Assembly (NCBI RefSeq): GCF_003030345.1
Contig: NZ_CP028158.1
Coordinates: 4,278,001-4,342,000, forward strand
Origin: Plantactinospora sp. BC1
GTDB taxonomy: Bacteria; Actinomycetota; Actinomycetes; Mycobacteriales; Micromonosporaceae
Direction of reading: 5' to 3'
Length of the DNA: 64,000 nucleotides
Shown one piece after another: positions 27,680 through 35,257 of this stretch (positions are counted from its first letter, which is position 1; every line of letters begins with the position of its first letter). The translations under genes were made by a program, and so were the position numbers. The notes under the pieces were generated by a model, which made no database searches, had not been told where the DNA came from, and saw only the letters and a list, made by a program, of their open reading frames with translations.

Positions 27680-27919
27680 ATGCGCTACCGTTGCCCCGAC
27701 CACCCCGCAGCGAAGCCGGTGTGAAACCGGCGCTGTCCCGCAACTGTGATGCCTTCCGCACCGCTGCCCGCCCCTGGCGGCGGCCCCGAACCCGGGCGTG
27801 CGGAGGATGAGCCAGGTCGCCTGCGGCGCGGTCGCGGAAAGCGCCTTCGAGGAAGGGCGCCCCGTGGGCGGGGCACAGGCACCTGTCGGCGGAGCACCAG
27901 ACCTCACCCCGACAGGAGG
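27680..27919 (+). ncRNA. Cobalamin (B12) riboswitch with ribosome-site sequestering hairpin
   Basis: The conserved core is clear: GAAGCCGGTGTGAAACCGGC (from 27712), CCCGCAACTGT (27737-27747) and the B12 box GAGCCAGGTCGCCTGC (27809-27824). Downstream, CCTGTCGG (27882-27889) pairs with CCGACAGG (27909-27916), and the 3' arm overlaps the AGGAGG ribosome site (27914-27919) of the btuF-like gene five bases before its ATG. This indicates translational shut-off when adenosylcobalamin is bound. The 5' boundary is approximate; a TACCGT box near 27685 could be the -10 element. Confidence 0.93.
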
Positions 27920-27923
27920 ACCG

Positions 27924-28856
27924 ATGACCCGACGTACGCCCCGACTGCTGGCCGCGTTGCTGGCCGGCGCGGCGCTGGCGCTGACCGGCTGCGCCGCCGA
28001 CGACCCCGGCCAGGAGGCGGCGCCGAGCGCCAGCGGTGGCAGCTATCCGGTCACCGTCGGCACGCTCACCCTCGACGAGCGCCCCGAGAAGATCGTCGTA
28101 CTCGGGCCGACCGCCACCGAGATGCTCTTCGCGATCGGCGCGGGCGGCCAGGTCACCGCCGTCGACGACAACTCGAACTATCCGGCCGAGGCGCCGAAGA
28201 CCGAGTTGTCGGCCTTCACCCCGAACGCCGAGGCGATCGCGGCGAAGAACCCCGACCTGGTGGTACTCACCAACGACCTGAACAAGATCGTGGACCAGCT
28301 CACCCAGTTGAAGATCCCGCACTATCTCGCCCCGGCGGCGAAGACGCTGGACGACACGTACCGGCAGATCACCGACCTCGGCGCCCTCACCGGGCACCCG
28401 ACCGAGGCGGCCGACCTGGTCGGCCGGATGAAGGGCGACATCGGCAAGCTGGTCGCGGAGCTGCCGCAGCGGCCGGCGAAGCTCAGCTACTTCTACGAAC
28501 TCGGTCCGGAGTACTACTCGCTGACCAGCAAGACCTTCGTCGGTTCGCTCTTCGGGATGGTCGGGCTGGAGAACATCGCCGACCCGGCCGACGCCGACGG
28601 CTCCAAGGGCGGCTATCCGCAGCTCGCCGAGGAGGCGATCATCAAGGCCGACCCGGACCTGGTCTTCCTGGCCGACACGAAGTGCTGCCAGCAGTCCGCG
28701 CAGACGGTCTCGGCCCGCAAGGGCTGGTCCGGGATGACCGCGGTGAAGAACAACCAGATCGTCGGGCTCGACGACGACATCGCGTCCCGGTGGGGTCCCC
28801 GGGTGGTCGAGCTGCTCCGGACGATCGTGGACGCGGTCGCCAAGGTACCCGCTTGA
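27924..28856 (+). CDS. btuF: Cobalamin ABC transporter substrate-binding lipoprotein (BtuF-like)
   Basis: A 310-residue lipoprotein with lipobox ALTGC (Cys near 23) and a type III periplasmic-binding fold: PEKIVVLGPTATEMLFAIGAGGQVTAVDDNSNYP, a long backbone helix near 150-170 and NPDLVV and ADPDLVFLADT segments. The cobalamin riboswitch just upstream makes B12 or another corrinoid the likely ligand; siderophore-type binding proteins share the fold. ATG at 27924 lies five bases after AGGAGG. The stop overlaps the permease start (TTGA), so btuFCD form one operon. Confidence 0.92.
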   Translation: MTRRTPRLLAALLAGAALALTGCAADDPGQEAAPSASGGSYPVTVGTLTLDERPEKIVVLGPTATEMLFAIGAGGQVTAVDDNSNYPAEAPKTELSAFTPNAEAIAAKNPDLVVLTNDLNKIVDQLTQLKIPHYLAPAAKTLDDTYRQITDLGALTGHPTEAADLVGRMKGDIGKLVAELPQRPAKLSYFYELGPEYYSLTSKTFVGSLFGMVGLENIADPADADGSKGGYPQLAEEAIIKADPDLVFLADTKCCQQSAQTVSARKGWSGMTAVKNNQIVGLDDDIASRWGPRVVELLRTIVDAVAKVPA

Positions 28857-29923
28857 GCAGAGCCGGCGCCCCGACCCGGCCGGCCGGGTTGCGCCGCCGG
28901 TGGCTGGCCGCCGGCTTCGCGGCTGTCCTGGTCGCCGCGCTGGCCGGCATCGCGTTCGGGCCGGTCAGCCTGCCACCGGGCAGCGTCGCGATCGAGCTGC
29001 TCAATCTGGTACCCGGGGTGCACCTGCACAGCGGACTCAACGAGCGCGAGATCGCCATCGTCACCGAGCTGCGGCTGCCCCGGGTGGTGCTCGGCCTGCT
29101 CGTCGGCGGGATGCTGGCCCTGGCCGGCGGCTGCTACCAGGGCGTCTTCCGCAACCCGCTGGCCGACCCGCACCTGCTCGGCGTCGCCGCCGGAGCGGGA
29201 CTCGCGGTGACCGCCGTGATCGTGGTACGCGGGGTCACCGGCGCCGACGTCACGGTCGGGCTGCCGGTCACCGTGCCGCTGGCCGCGTTCGTCGGCGCGC
29301 TCGGCGCGGTGCTGCTCACCTATCTGCTCGGCGCGGCCGGCGGCCGGGACCGCTCCCCGGCCACGCTGATCCTGGCCGGGGTGGCGGTCTCCGCCTTCCT
29401 CGCCGCCGGCCAGACCTACCTGCTGCAACGCAACGCCGAGAGCATCCAGGAGGTCTACTCGTGGATGCTCGGCCGGCTGGCCACCGCCGGCTGGCACGAC
29501 GTACTCGTGGTGTTGCCGTACGCGGTGTTCACCACCGCCGTGGTGCTGGTGCACCGGCGCGAACTCGACGTACTCGCCCTCGGCGACGACGAGGCGGCCA
29601 GTCTCGGACTGCATCCGCAACGGTCCCGGCTGCTGCTGGTCGGCGCCGCCTCGCTGGGTACCGCCGCCGCGGTGTCGGTCTCCGGGCTGATCGGCTTCGT
29701 CGGCATCATCGTCCCGCACGTCGTACGGATGCTGGCCGGGGCGAGCTACCGGACGATCCTGCCGCTGTCGGTGCTCTTCGGCGGGGCCTTCCTGACCCTG
29801 ACCGACCTGGCCGCGCGGACCGTCGCCGCGCCGGCCGAGATCCCGATCGGCGTGGTGACCGCGCTGCTCGGCGGCCCGTTCTTCGCGATCGTGCTGCGCA
29901 CCACCCGCCGGGTGGCGGAATGA
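28853..29923 (+). CDS. btuC: Cobalamin ABC transporter permease (BtuC-like)
   Basis: A 356-residue FecCD/BtuC-type permease with about ten membrane helices. Family marks include LRLPRVVLGLLVGGMLALAGGCYQGVFRNPLADPHLLGVAAGAG, the EVYSWMLGRL segment, and near the C-terminus GFVGIIVPHVVRML and TDLAAR. The start is a TTG whose last two bases plus the next A form the TGA of the upstream gene; no other start gives a complete N-terminus. It pairs with the ATPase encoded next. Confidence 0.92.
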   Translation: MSRAGAPTRPAGLRRRWLAAGFAAVLVAALAGIAFGPVSLPPGSVAIELLNLVPGVHLHSGLNEREIAIVTELRLPRVVLGLLVGGMLALAGGCYQGVFRNPLADPHLLGVAAGAGLAVTAVIVVRGVTGADVTVGLPVTVPLAAFVGALGAVLLTYLLGAAGGRDRSPATLILAGVAVSAFLAAGQTYLLQRNAESIQEVYSWMLGRLATAGWHDVLVVLPYAVFTTAVVLVHRRELDVLALGDDEAASLGLHPQRSRLLLVGAASLGTAAAVSVSGLIGFVGIIVPHVVRMLAGASYRTILPLSVLFGGAFLTLTDLAARTVAAPAEIPIGVVTALLGGPFFAIVLRTTRRVAE

Positions 29924-30741
29924 CCGCCCCGACCCGGACGACCGCCCCGACCGGCGTCGCCGTCGAGGTGACCGACCTCGGCGTCACCCTCGGCGGGGCG
30001 CGGATCCTGACCGGGGTCAGCCTCTCGGTCCGGACCGGCGAGTGGGTCACCGTGATCGGACCGAACGGCGCCGGCAAGTCGACGCTGCTCCGCGCGGTCG
30101 GCGGGCTGCTGCCGGGCAGCACCGGGTCGGTCTCCCTCTTCGGTACGCCGATCGCCCGGCTGCGCCGCCGGGACCGGGCCCGGACGGTGGCGACGGTGCC
30201 GCAGTCCCCGGTCGTGCCGGCCGGGATGGCGGTACTCGACTACGTGCTGCTCGGCCGCACCCCGTACGTGCCGCCGCTCGGCCGGGAGTCCGCCGCCGAC
30301 CTGGCGGCCGCGTACGACGTACTCGACCGGTTGGACCTGACCGGCTTCGCGGCCCGGCCGCTGGCGACGCTCTCCGGCGGTGAACGGCAGCGGGTCTTCC
30401 TGGCCCGGGCGCTGGCCCAGGGCGCCCCGCTGCTGCTGCTCGACGAGCCGACCAGCGCACTGGACATCGGCCACCAGCAGGAGGTGCTGGAACTCGTCGA
30501 CCAGCTCCGCGCCGACCACGGACTGACGGTGCTGGCCACCATGCACGACCTCTCGGTCGCCGGCGAGTACGCCGACCGGATGGTGCTGGTCGCCGCCGGT
30601 GCGGTGGTCGCCGACGGCCCGCCCCGGGAGGTGCTCACCGACGAGCTGCTGGGCACGCACTACCGGGCCCGGGTCCGGGTGATCGAGGGGGAGCACGGCC
30701 CCCTCGTCGTCCCGGTCCGCGCCCGGCGCCCCGCCTCCTAG
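29920..30741 (+). CDS. btuD: Cobalamin ABC transporter ATPase (BtuD-like)
   Basis: A 273-residue ATPase of the FepC/BtuD group: Walker A GPNGAGKST (47-55), Q-loop VPQSP, signature LSGGERQRVFLARALAQ, Walker B LLLLDEPTSALD and H-loop ATMHDLS. The ATG overlaps the permease stop (ATGA). The last gene of the riboswitch-controlled uptake operon; a 12-bp stem hairpin lies 41 bases after its stop. Confidence 0.93.
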   Translation: MTAPTRTTAPTGVAVEVTDLGVTLGGARILTGVSLSVRTGEWVTVIGPNGAGKSTLLRAVGGLLPGSTGSVSLFGTPIARLRRRDRARTVATVPQSPVVPAGMAVLDYVLLGRTPYVPPLGRESAADLAAAYDVLDRLDLTGFAARPLATLSGGERQRVFLARALAQGAPLLLLDEPTSALDIGHQQEVLELVDQLRADHGLTVLATMHDLSVAGEYADRMVLVAAGAVVADGPPREVLTDELLGTHYRARVRVIEGEHGPLVVPVRARRPAS

Positions 30742-30782
30742 CGGCCAGGAGAGCCGACCGGGCCGCTCTTCGAGCGTGGTGC

Positions 30783-30808
30783 CACGGTGTCACCTTGGTG
30801 ACACCGTG
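30783..30808. terminator. 26-bp perfect hairpin between convergent operons
   Basis: CACGGTGTCACC and GGTGACACCGTG are exact complements separated by TT. It sits between the btuD stop and the ABC-2 permease stop and is probably a two-way terminator. The very short spacer would also suit a protein-binding palindrome. Confidence 0.65.
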
Positions 30809-30854
30809 ACACCGCAGCAAAGCGGGAGGTGCCCGTCGACCGGGCGGCAGCGGG

Positions 30855-31592
30855 CTAGCTGAACCGCCGCCCCTCGTCCCGCCGGTACGCCCAGCCGGCG
30901 ACCGCGGCCAGGACCACGATCCAGACGCCGAGCATCAGCAGCGACAGGGTCTCGGCCCGGAAGTCCCCGACGGCGGTCCACATCAGCTCGGCGGCACCCC
31001 GGGTCGGCAGGTACGGGGCGATCGTCTCGATGAAACCGGGCGAGTTGCCGGGCGGGAAGAGCAGGCCGCCGCCGAAGGCCAGCGGGAAGAAGACCACCTG
31101 GGCGACCACGATCGCCGCCTTGCTCGGCAGCGCGTAGCCGATCGCGAGCCCCATCAGCGTGAACGGCACCGCGATCACGACGACCGTGCCGAGTGCGGCC
31201 AGGAAGGCCGGGCCGGTCACCCGGGCCTCGGTGGCCACCGCGGCGATCACCACCACCGGGATCAGCGAGATCAGGGTCAGGAGCAGCCCGGCGAGGATCC
31301 GGCCGGCGAACCGGGGCGCGGCGCCGGTGGGCAGCGTCCGCATGTACGGGTCCCAGGGCTGCGCCCGGTCCTCGGCCACCCCGATGCCGTACTGGAAGAT
31401 GTTGGTGCTCATCACCGAGAAGGTGACCATCGAGGCGGTGGCGTAGGTGGCGACCACCGGGTCGTCGCCGCTGAACGGGACGACGAAGAAGAGCATCGAG
31501 GCGGCCGGGAAGAAGGCGCTGCCGACCAGCGCGATCGGGATCCGGACGGTCTCCAGCAGTTGGTATCTGGCGTGCACGAGCGAGAGTCGCAC
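30855..31592 (-). CDS. ABC-2 type transporter permease
   Basis: A 245-residue membrane protein with six predicted helices and the ABC-2 pattern: an N-terminal amphipathic stretch (MRLSLVHARYQLLETVR), a helix pair around 20-70, the loop RAQPWDPYMRTLPTG, and a C-terminal FGGGLLFPPGNSPGFIETIAPYLPTRGAAELMW segment typical of this family. The GTG start has GGAGG eight bases upstream, 16 bases after the ATPase stop. It is the final gene of a four-gene operon and would form the pore of an exporter of unknown substrate. Confidence 0.88.
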   Translation of the reverse strand: MRLSLVHARYQLLETVRIPIALVGSAFFPAASMLFFVVPFSGDDPVVATYATASMVTFSVMSTNIFQYGIGVAEDRAQPWDPYMRTLPTGAAPRFAGRILAGLLLTLISLIPVVVIAAVATEARVTGPAFLAALGTVVVIAVPFTLMGLAIGYALPSKAAIVVAQVVFFPLAFGGGLLFPPGNSPGFIETIAPYLPTRGAAELMWTAVGDFRAETLSLLMLGVWIVVLAAVAGWAYRRDEGRRFS

Positions 31593-31607
31593 GTTCGGGT
31601 CCTCCGG

Positions 31608-32531
31608 TCAGGCGTCGGCGGGCTGGGGGTGGGACTGTGCCGGGATCGGCTGCGCCCGGGTGTCGGGCCGCGCCTCGGTGATGGCCAGGAAGGCGTCCTC
31701 CAGGCTGCTCGGCCGGATCTCCAGTTCGGAGAAGGAGACGCCGCTGCGCACCAGGTCCCGGACGAGTTGGTCCGCGTCGGTGGTGAGCAGGTGGGTGACG
31801 CCGTCGACCCGCTCCACGGCGCGTACCCCGGGCAGGGGCGGCAGTTCCGGGGCGACCAGGCTGACCCGGCGTACCCCGACCAGGTCGCGGATCGCGTTGA
31901 CGCTGTCGTCGGCGAGTACCCGGCCGTGGCCGAGCACCACCACCCGGTGTGCCAGCGCCTCGATCTCCTCCAGGTAGTGGCTGCTCAGCAGCACCGTGCC
32001 GCCGTCGGCGTGGAACTGGCGGATGCCGTCCCAGAGTTCGCGGCGGGCGGTCACGTCCAGCCCGGTGGTCGGCTCGTCCAGGAAGACCAGCCGGGGACGC
32101 CCGACGAAGGCGAGCGCGACGGCCAGTCGGCGCTTCTGCCCGCCGGAGAGGCCACCGGTCTGCCGCCGGACCAGGTCGTCGATGCCGAACCGGCCGAGCA
32201 GTTCGGCCCGGGGGACCGGGTCGGCGTAGTGCGCGGAGACGAAGTCGACGACCTCGCCGACCCGCAGCGTGGCCGGCAGCCCGGTCTCCTGCGGCGTCAC
32301 CCCGATCTGCCGGCGGTGGGCCGGGTCGCGGGGGTCGCCGCCGAAGAGTTCCACCCGGCCGGAGCTGACTCGGCGCAGTCCGACCAGCAGGCTCAGCAGG
32401 GTGCTCTTGCCGGCACCGTTCGGGCCGAGCAGGCCGACCAGTTCACCGGCCGGGAGTTCGAGGTCGACCCGGTCGAGGGCGGTGACGTCGCCGTACCGGC
32501 GGGTGGCCTGGACGGCACGGGCGAGAATCAT
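31608..32531 (-). CDS. ABC transporter ATPase (DrrA/CcmA-like)
   Basis: A 307-residue ATPase: Walker A GPNGAGKST (about 36-44), Q-loop VTPQE, signature LSGGQKRRLAVALA, Walker B LVFLDEPTTGLD and H-loop LLSSHYLEE. The C-terminal 90 residues carry the extra domain found in DrrA/NatA-type exporters. ATG at 32531 overlaps the stop of the small regulator gene (ATGA). It works with the ABC-2 permease encoded downstream, with drug, lipid or Na+ export as possible roles. Confidence 0.9.
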   Translation of the reverse strand: MILARAVQATRRYGDVTALDRVDLELPAGELVGLLGPNGAGKSTLLSLLVGLRRVSSGRVELFGGDPRDPAHRRQIGVTPQETGLPATLRVGEVVDFVSAHYADPVPRAELLGRFGIDDLVRRQTGGLSGGQKRRLAVALAFVGRPRLVFLDEPTTGLDVTARRELWDGIRQFHADGGTVLLSSHYLEEIEALAHRVVVLGHGRVLADDSVNAIRDLVGVRRVSLVAPELPPLPGVRAVERVDGVTHLLTTDADQLVRDLVRSGVSFSELEIRPSSLEDAFLAITEARPDTRAQPIPAQSHPQPADA

Positions 32532-32848
32532 GACTTCTCCTCGGTCTGGGGCGGGTCGAGCAGGGCGCGGACCGCCAGGGTGTATTCCTCGAAGGCGAAC
32601 CGGCCGCGCCGGGTGAGTCCGACAAGGGTGGTCGGGGTACGCCCCTGGTGGGTCTTGACGATCTCGACGTAGCCGGCCTCCTCGAGCTTGCGCAGGTGCA
32701 CCGAGAGGTTGCCGGCGGTCATCTGGAGGATGTCCTGGAGCCGGGGAAAGGTGATCCGGTCGTTGCCCCGCAGGGTGGCCAGCGTCGCGGTGACCCGTAG
32801 CCGGGCCTGCGCGTGGATCACGGGGTCGAGTTCGGGCAGGCCGGTCAC
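32528..32848 (-). CDS. Winged-helix transcriptional regulator (PF13601-like)
   Basis: A 106-residue protein made of one winged helix: PVIHAQARLRVTATLATLRGNDRITFPRLQDILQMTAGNLSVHLRKLEEAGYVEIVKTHQGRTPTTLV, close to the small MarR/ArsR-like regulators that accompany ABC-2 exporters. The GTG start overlaps the stop of the membrane protein gene and its stop overlaps the ATPase start, so it is made in step with both. It probably represses its own operon through the dyad at 33586-33599; this is inference. Confidence 0.88.
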   Translation of the reverse strand: MTGLPELDPVIHAQARLRVTATLATLRGNDRITFPRLQDILQMTAGNLSVHLRKLEEAGYVEIVKTHQGRTPTTLVGLTRRGRFAFEEYTLAVRALLDPPQTEEKS

Positions 32849-33585
32849 GAGCTGCTCCGGGCGCTCCCGCTCGGGCTGCCCGACACACCGTCCGGCGCAC
32901 CGGCGGCGAGGCTCCGGCCGCGATGGCGGTCGCGGAGCAGGAAGTGGACGCCGGCCACCAGCATCCCGCCACCGCCGGCCACCGAGATCAGCAGGGCGTG
33001 CCAGCCGGTGCCGGCGATCATCCCGGCGATGTTGATGACGCTGATCCAGACGCCGAGCCGGAACATGTTGCGGTCCAGCCAGATCGCGCCGCCGGCCATG
33101 TGCAGGGCGCCGGTGAGCCCGACGGTGACGCCGGCCCAGAGCAGTCCGGCGAGGTCCTCGGGCAGGTGCTCGGAGACCTGGCCGAGCGCCGTGCTGACGC
33201 CGGTGAACCCGAGGCCCCAGGCCAGGCCGTACCACAGGCCGCGCCGGTTGGAGTCGCCGGTGACCTGCCCGTACGTCCGGCCGCCGACGATCCCGGAGGT
33301 GATCCCGGCGGCGATCAGCAGGGTGAGCAGGGTCAGCAGCGGCAGCCAGCTCGGCAGGTCGACGAAGACCCGGCCGCCCGGGCCGAAGCGCAGGAAGAAC
33401 AGGCCGAAGCCGATCAGCCAGGCCAGGCCCCAGGGCCAGTAGTACCAGAGCAGGTTGGGGCTGAGCCTGCGGGCCGCCTCGGCCTGCTGCTCGGCGATGA
33501 GCCGGAGTGCGGCGGCCGGGTCGGCGGGCGGCAGTTCGTCGCGGTCGGTCGGCCCGCCGGTGTGGTCGTCAAAGTTCCCAGTCAC
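32845..33585 (-). CDS. Multi-helix membrane protein at the head of an ABC operon
   Basis: A 246-residue protein: about 45 hydrophilic N-terminal residues, a WYYWPWGLAWLIGFGLFFL helix and five or six further hydrophobic segments up to about residue 225. I recognise no catalytic motif; similar proteins are encoded with winged-helix regulators and ABC-2 transporters in actinomycetes. The GTG at 33585 was chosen because a -10-like TAAACT ends exactly seven bases before it, suggesting a leaderless message, and because the open frame further upstream runs through that box. Confidence 0.75.
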   Translation of the reverse strand: MTGNFDDHTGGPTDRDELPPADPAAALRLIAEQQAEAARRLSPNLLWYYWPWGLAWLIGFGLFFLRFGPGGRVFVDLPSWLPLLTLLTLLIAAGITSGIVGGRTYGQVTGDSNRRGLWYGLAWGLGFTGVSTALGQVSEHLPEDLAGLLWAGVTVGLTGALHMAGGAIWLDRNMFRLGVWISVINIAGMIAGTGWHALLISVAGGGGMLVAGVHFLLRDRHRGRSLAAGAPDGVSGSPSGSARSSS

Positions 33586-33599
33586 GTAAACGAGTTTAC
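33586..33599 (-). promoter_or_regulatory. Operator-like dyad overlapping a leaderless promoter
   Basis: GTAAAC and GTTTAC flank a two-base centre, directly abutting the GTG start at 33585. On the minus strand the dyad contains TAAACT (33598-33593), a good -10 box seven bases before the start codon. A repressor bound here would block the promoter; the winged-helix protein encoded as the second gene is the likely binder. Confidence 0.6.
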
Positions 33600-33764
33600 A
33601 ACACAAAGTCCACCGTCGCACCAACTACTTTTCGCGGCGGTCAAGACCGGCCCGGCGGCGGGGCGGCGGAGCGGCGGGGTGCGGCAGAGACGCCACCGGG
33701 CCGGGGCGCACGCCGCTGCACGGACGTGCGCCTCCGGCCCGGAGGTCGGGTACGCGGAAAGCCG

Positions 33765-35072
33765 TCAGCCGGCGACGCGCGCGGTGGGCAGCGGCCGGTG
33801 CAGCACCGTGGCGCCCGGAGCGGCGGTCAGCGGCCCGGCCGTCCACGGGCTCCCCGAGAACCGACCCCGGGCGCCCGCCGGTGCCGCCGTACCGGCGAAG
33901 ACCGTGAGCAGGAAGCCCCAGAGCGCCTCGCCGATCGGGTCGGGCTGCCCCGGTACCCAGTAGTGGGTGGCGTTCAGCGCCACGGTGACCTGGCGGCGGC
34001 CGTCCGGAGAGTGCAGCGAGATGGTCTGGTGGCCGAGTACGACGCCGTCGTGTCCCCAGACCGGACCGCTCGGCAGCGGCACGCCGAGCAGGCCCAGCCC
34101 GTACTGGGCACCGTCCGGGACGGTCGGGTCGGCCGGCACCGTACGACGCATCTGCGCCAGCTCGGCCGGACGCAGCAGCCGGCCGCCGAGCAGGGCCCGG
34201 AAGAACCGGTTCACGTCGGCGGTGGTGGAGACGATATCGCCGACCATCCAGGCCCAGGACATGTTGTAGACGCTGAAGTCCCGCAGCGTCCCGTCGACCC
34301 ACGGCACGTACCCGGCCGAGTGCGGCCCGTCGATCCGTCGCTCCGTACCCGGGAAGTAGGTCCGGTGCAGTCCGAGCGGGCGCAGCACGCGGCGGGTGAC
34401 CTCGGCGGTGGCCGGCCGCCCGGTGATCCGTTCCAGCAGCAGTCCGGCGAGCACGTAGTTGGTGTTGGAGTAGGAGTGCCGCTCGCCCGGCGCGTTCGTC
34501 GGCTCCTGACCCAGCCCCATCGCGACCAGTTCCAGCGGCCGGACGGTGGTCCGCTGGTATTTCTCGATGTTCTCCACCGAGCCGAAGACCACGTTGTCGA
34601 AGTCGTTGATTCCGCTGGTCTGGTCGAGCAGCATCCGCACGGTCACCCCGGCGGGGGCGAGCCGGGGCAGATAGCGGCGCAGCGGCGCGTCGAGCACGAG
34701 CCGGCGTTCGCCGACGAGTTGCAGCAGCGCGGTGGAGGTGAACGTCTTGGTGATGCTGCCGATCCGGTGCTGGAAGTCGGGTCGCACCGGGCGGCCGGTG
34801 GTCACGTCGGCGACGCCGCTGGCGCCCCGCCAGGTCGCGTGCCCGTCGCGTACCTCGGCGAAGACGCCGGGCATCCCGGCGTCGGTGATCGCGCGCAGGG
34901 CGTCGCGCAGCGCCTCGTCCGGCAGCGCGCCGCCGGAACCGGACCGGGTGGCACCGGCCGGGGCGGCCAGCGCCGGCGAGGCGCCGGCGGCGAGCGCGGT
35001 GGCGGCCACGGCCGAGCCCGCGACGGTACGCAGGAAGTCGCGGCGGGACTGGTGTGGACGGAACGCGGACAA
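33765..35072 (-). CDS. Tat-exported serine hydrolase (beta-lactamase/DD-peptidase family)
   Basis: A 435-residue secreted enzyme of the beta-lactamase (PF00144) family. The leader carries a twin-arginine motif SRRDFLR and ends near ALAAP. The active site set is SITK (S-x-x-K), YSN (Y-x-N) and WGHDG (in place of K-T-G). This family includes D-alanyl-D-alanine carboxypeptidases and esterases. The start is a TTG at 35072, chosen because GGGGGAGG lies five bases before it and no ATG or GTG gives an intact Tat leader. It stands alone on the strand, with the HelD-type gene beginning further upstream. Confidence 0.87.
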   Translation of the reverse strand: MSAFRPHQSRRDFLRTVAGSAVAATALAAGASPALAAPAGATRSGSGGALPDEALRDALRAITDAGMPGVFAEVRDGHATWRGASGVADVTTGRPVRPDFQHRIGSITKTFTSTALLQLVGERRLVLDAPLRRYLPRLAPAGVTVRMLLDQTSGINDFDNVVFGSVENIEKYQRTTVRPLELVAMGLGQEPTNAPGERHSYSNTNYVLAGLLLERITGRPATAEVTRRVLRPLGLHRTYFPGTERRIDGPHSAGYVPWVDGTLRDFSVYNMSWAWMVGDIVSTTADVNRFFRALLGGRLLRPAELAQMRRTVPADPTVPDGAQYGLGLLGVPLPSGPVWGHDGVVLGHQTISLHSPDGRRQVTVALNATHYWVPGQPDPIGEALWGFLLTVFAGTAAPAGARGRFSGSPWTAGPLTAAPGATVLHRPLPTARVAG

Positions 35073-35257
35073 CTGGTCCTCCCCCGGGGTGGCTGGTGTT
35101 CTGTTCCCTTCGCATTCTGGCCCGGCCCGCCGGCCGGATCGTCCACTTGGGTGCTGAGCTACGACTCGACACCGTGGACGAGCCGACCGCCGCCCGGTCC
35201 GCCGGCCGGTTCCCCCGCGAGGCGGACCCGGGCCCTCGGACGTCACGGGTCGCCCGG

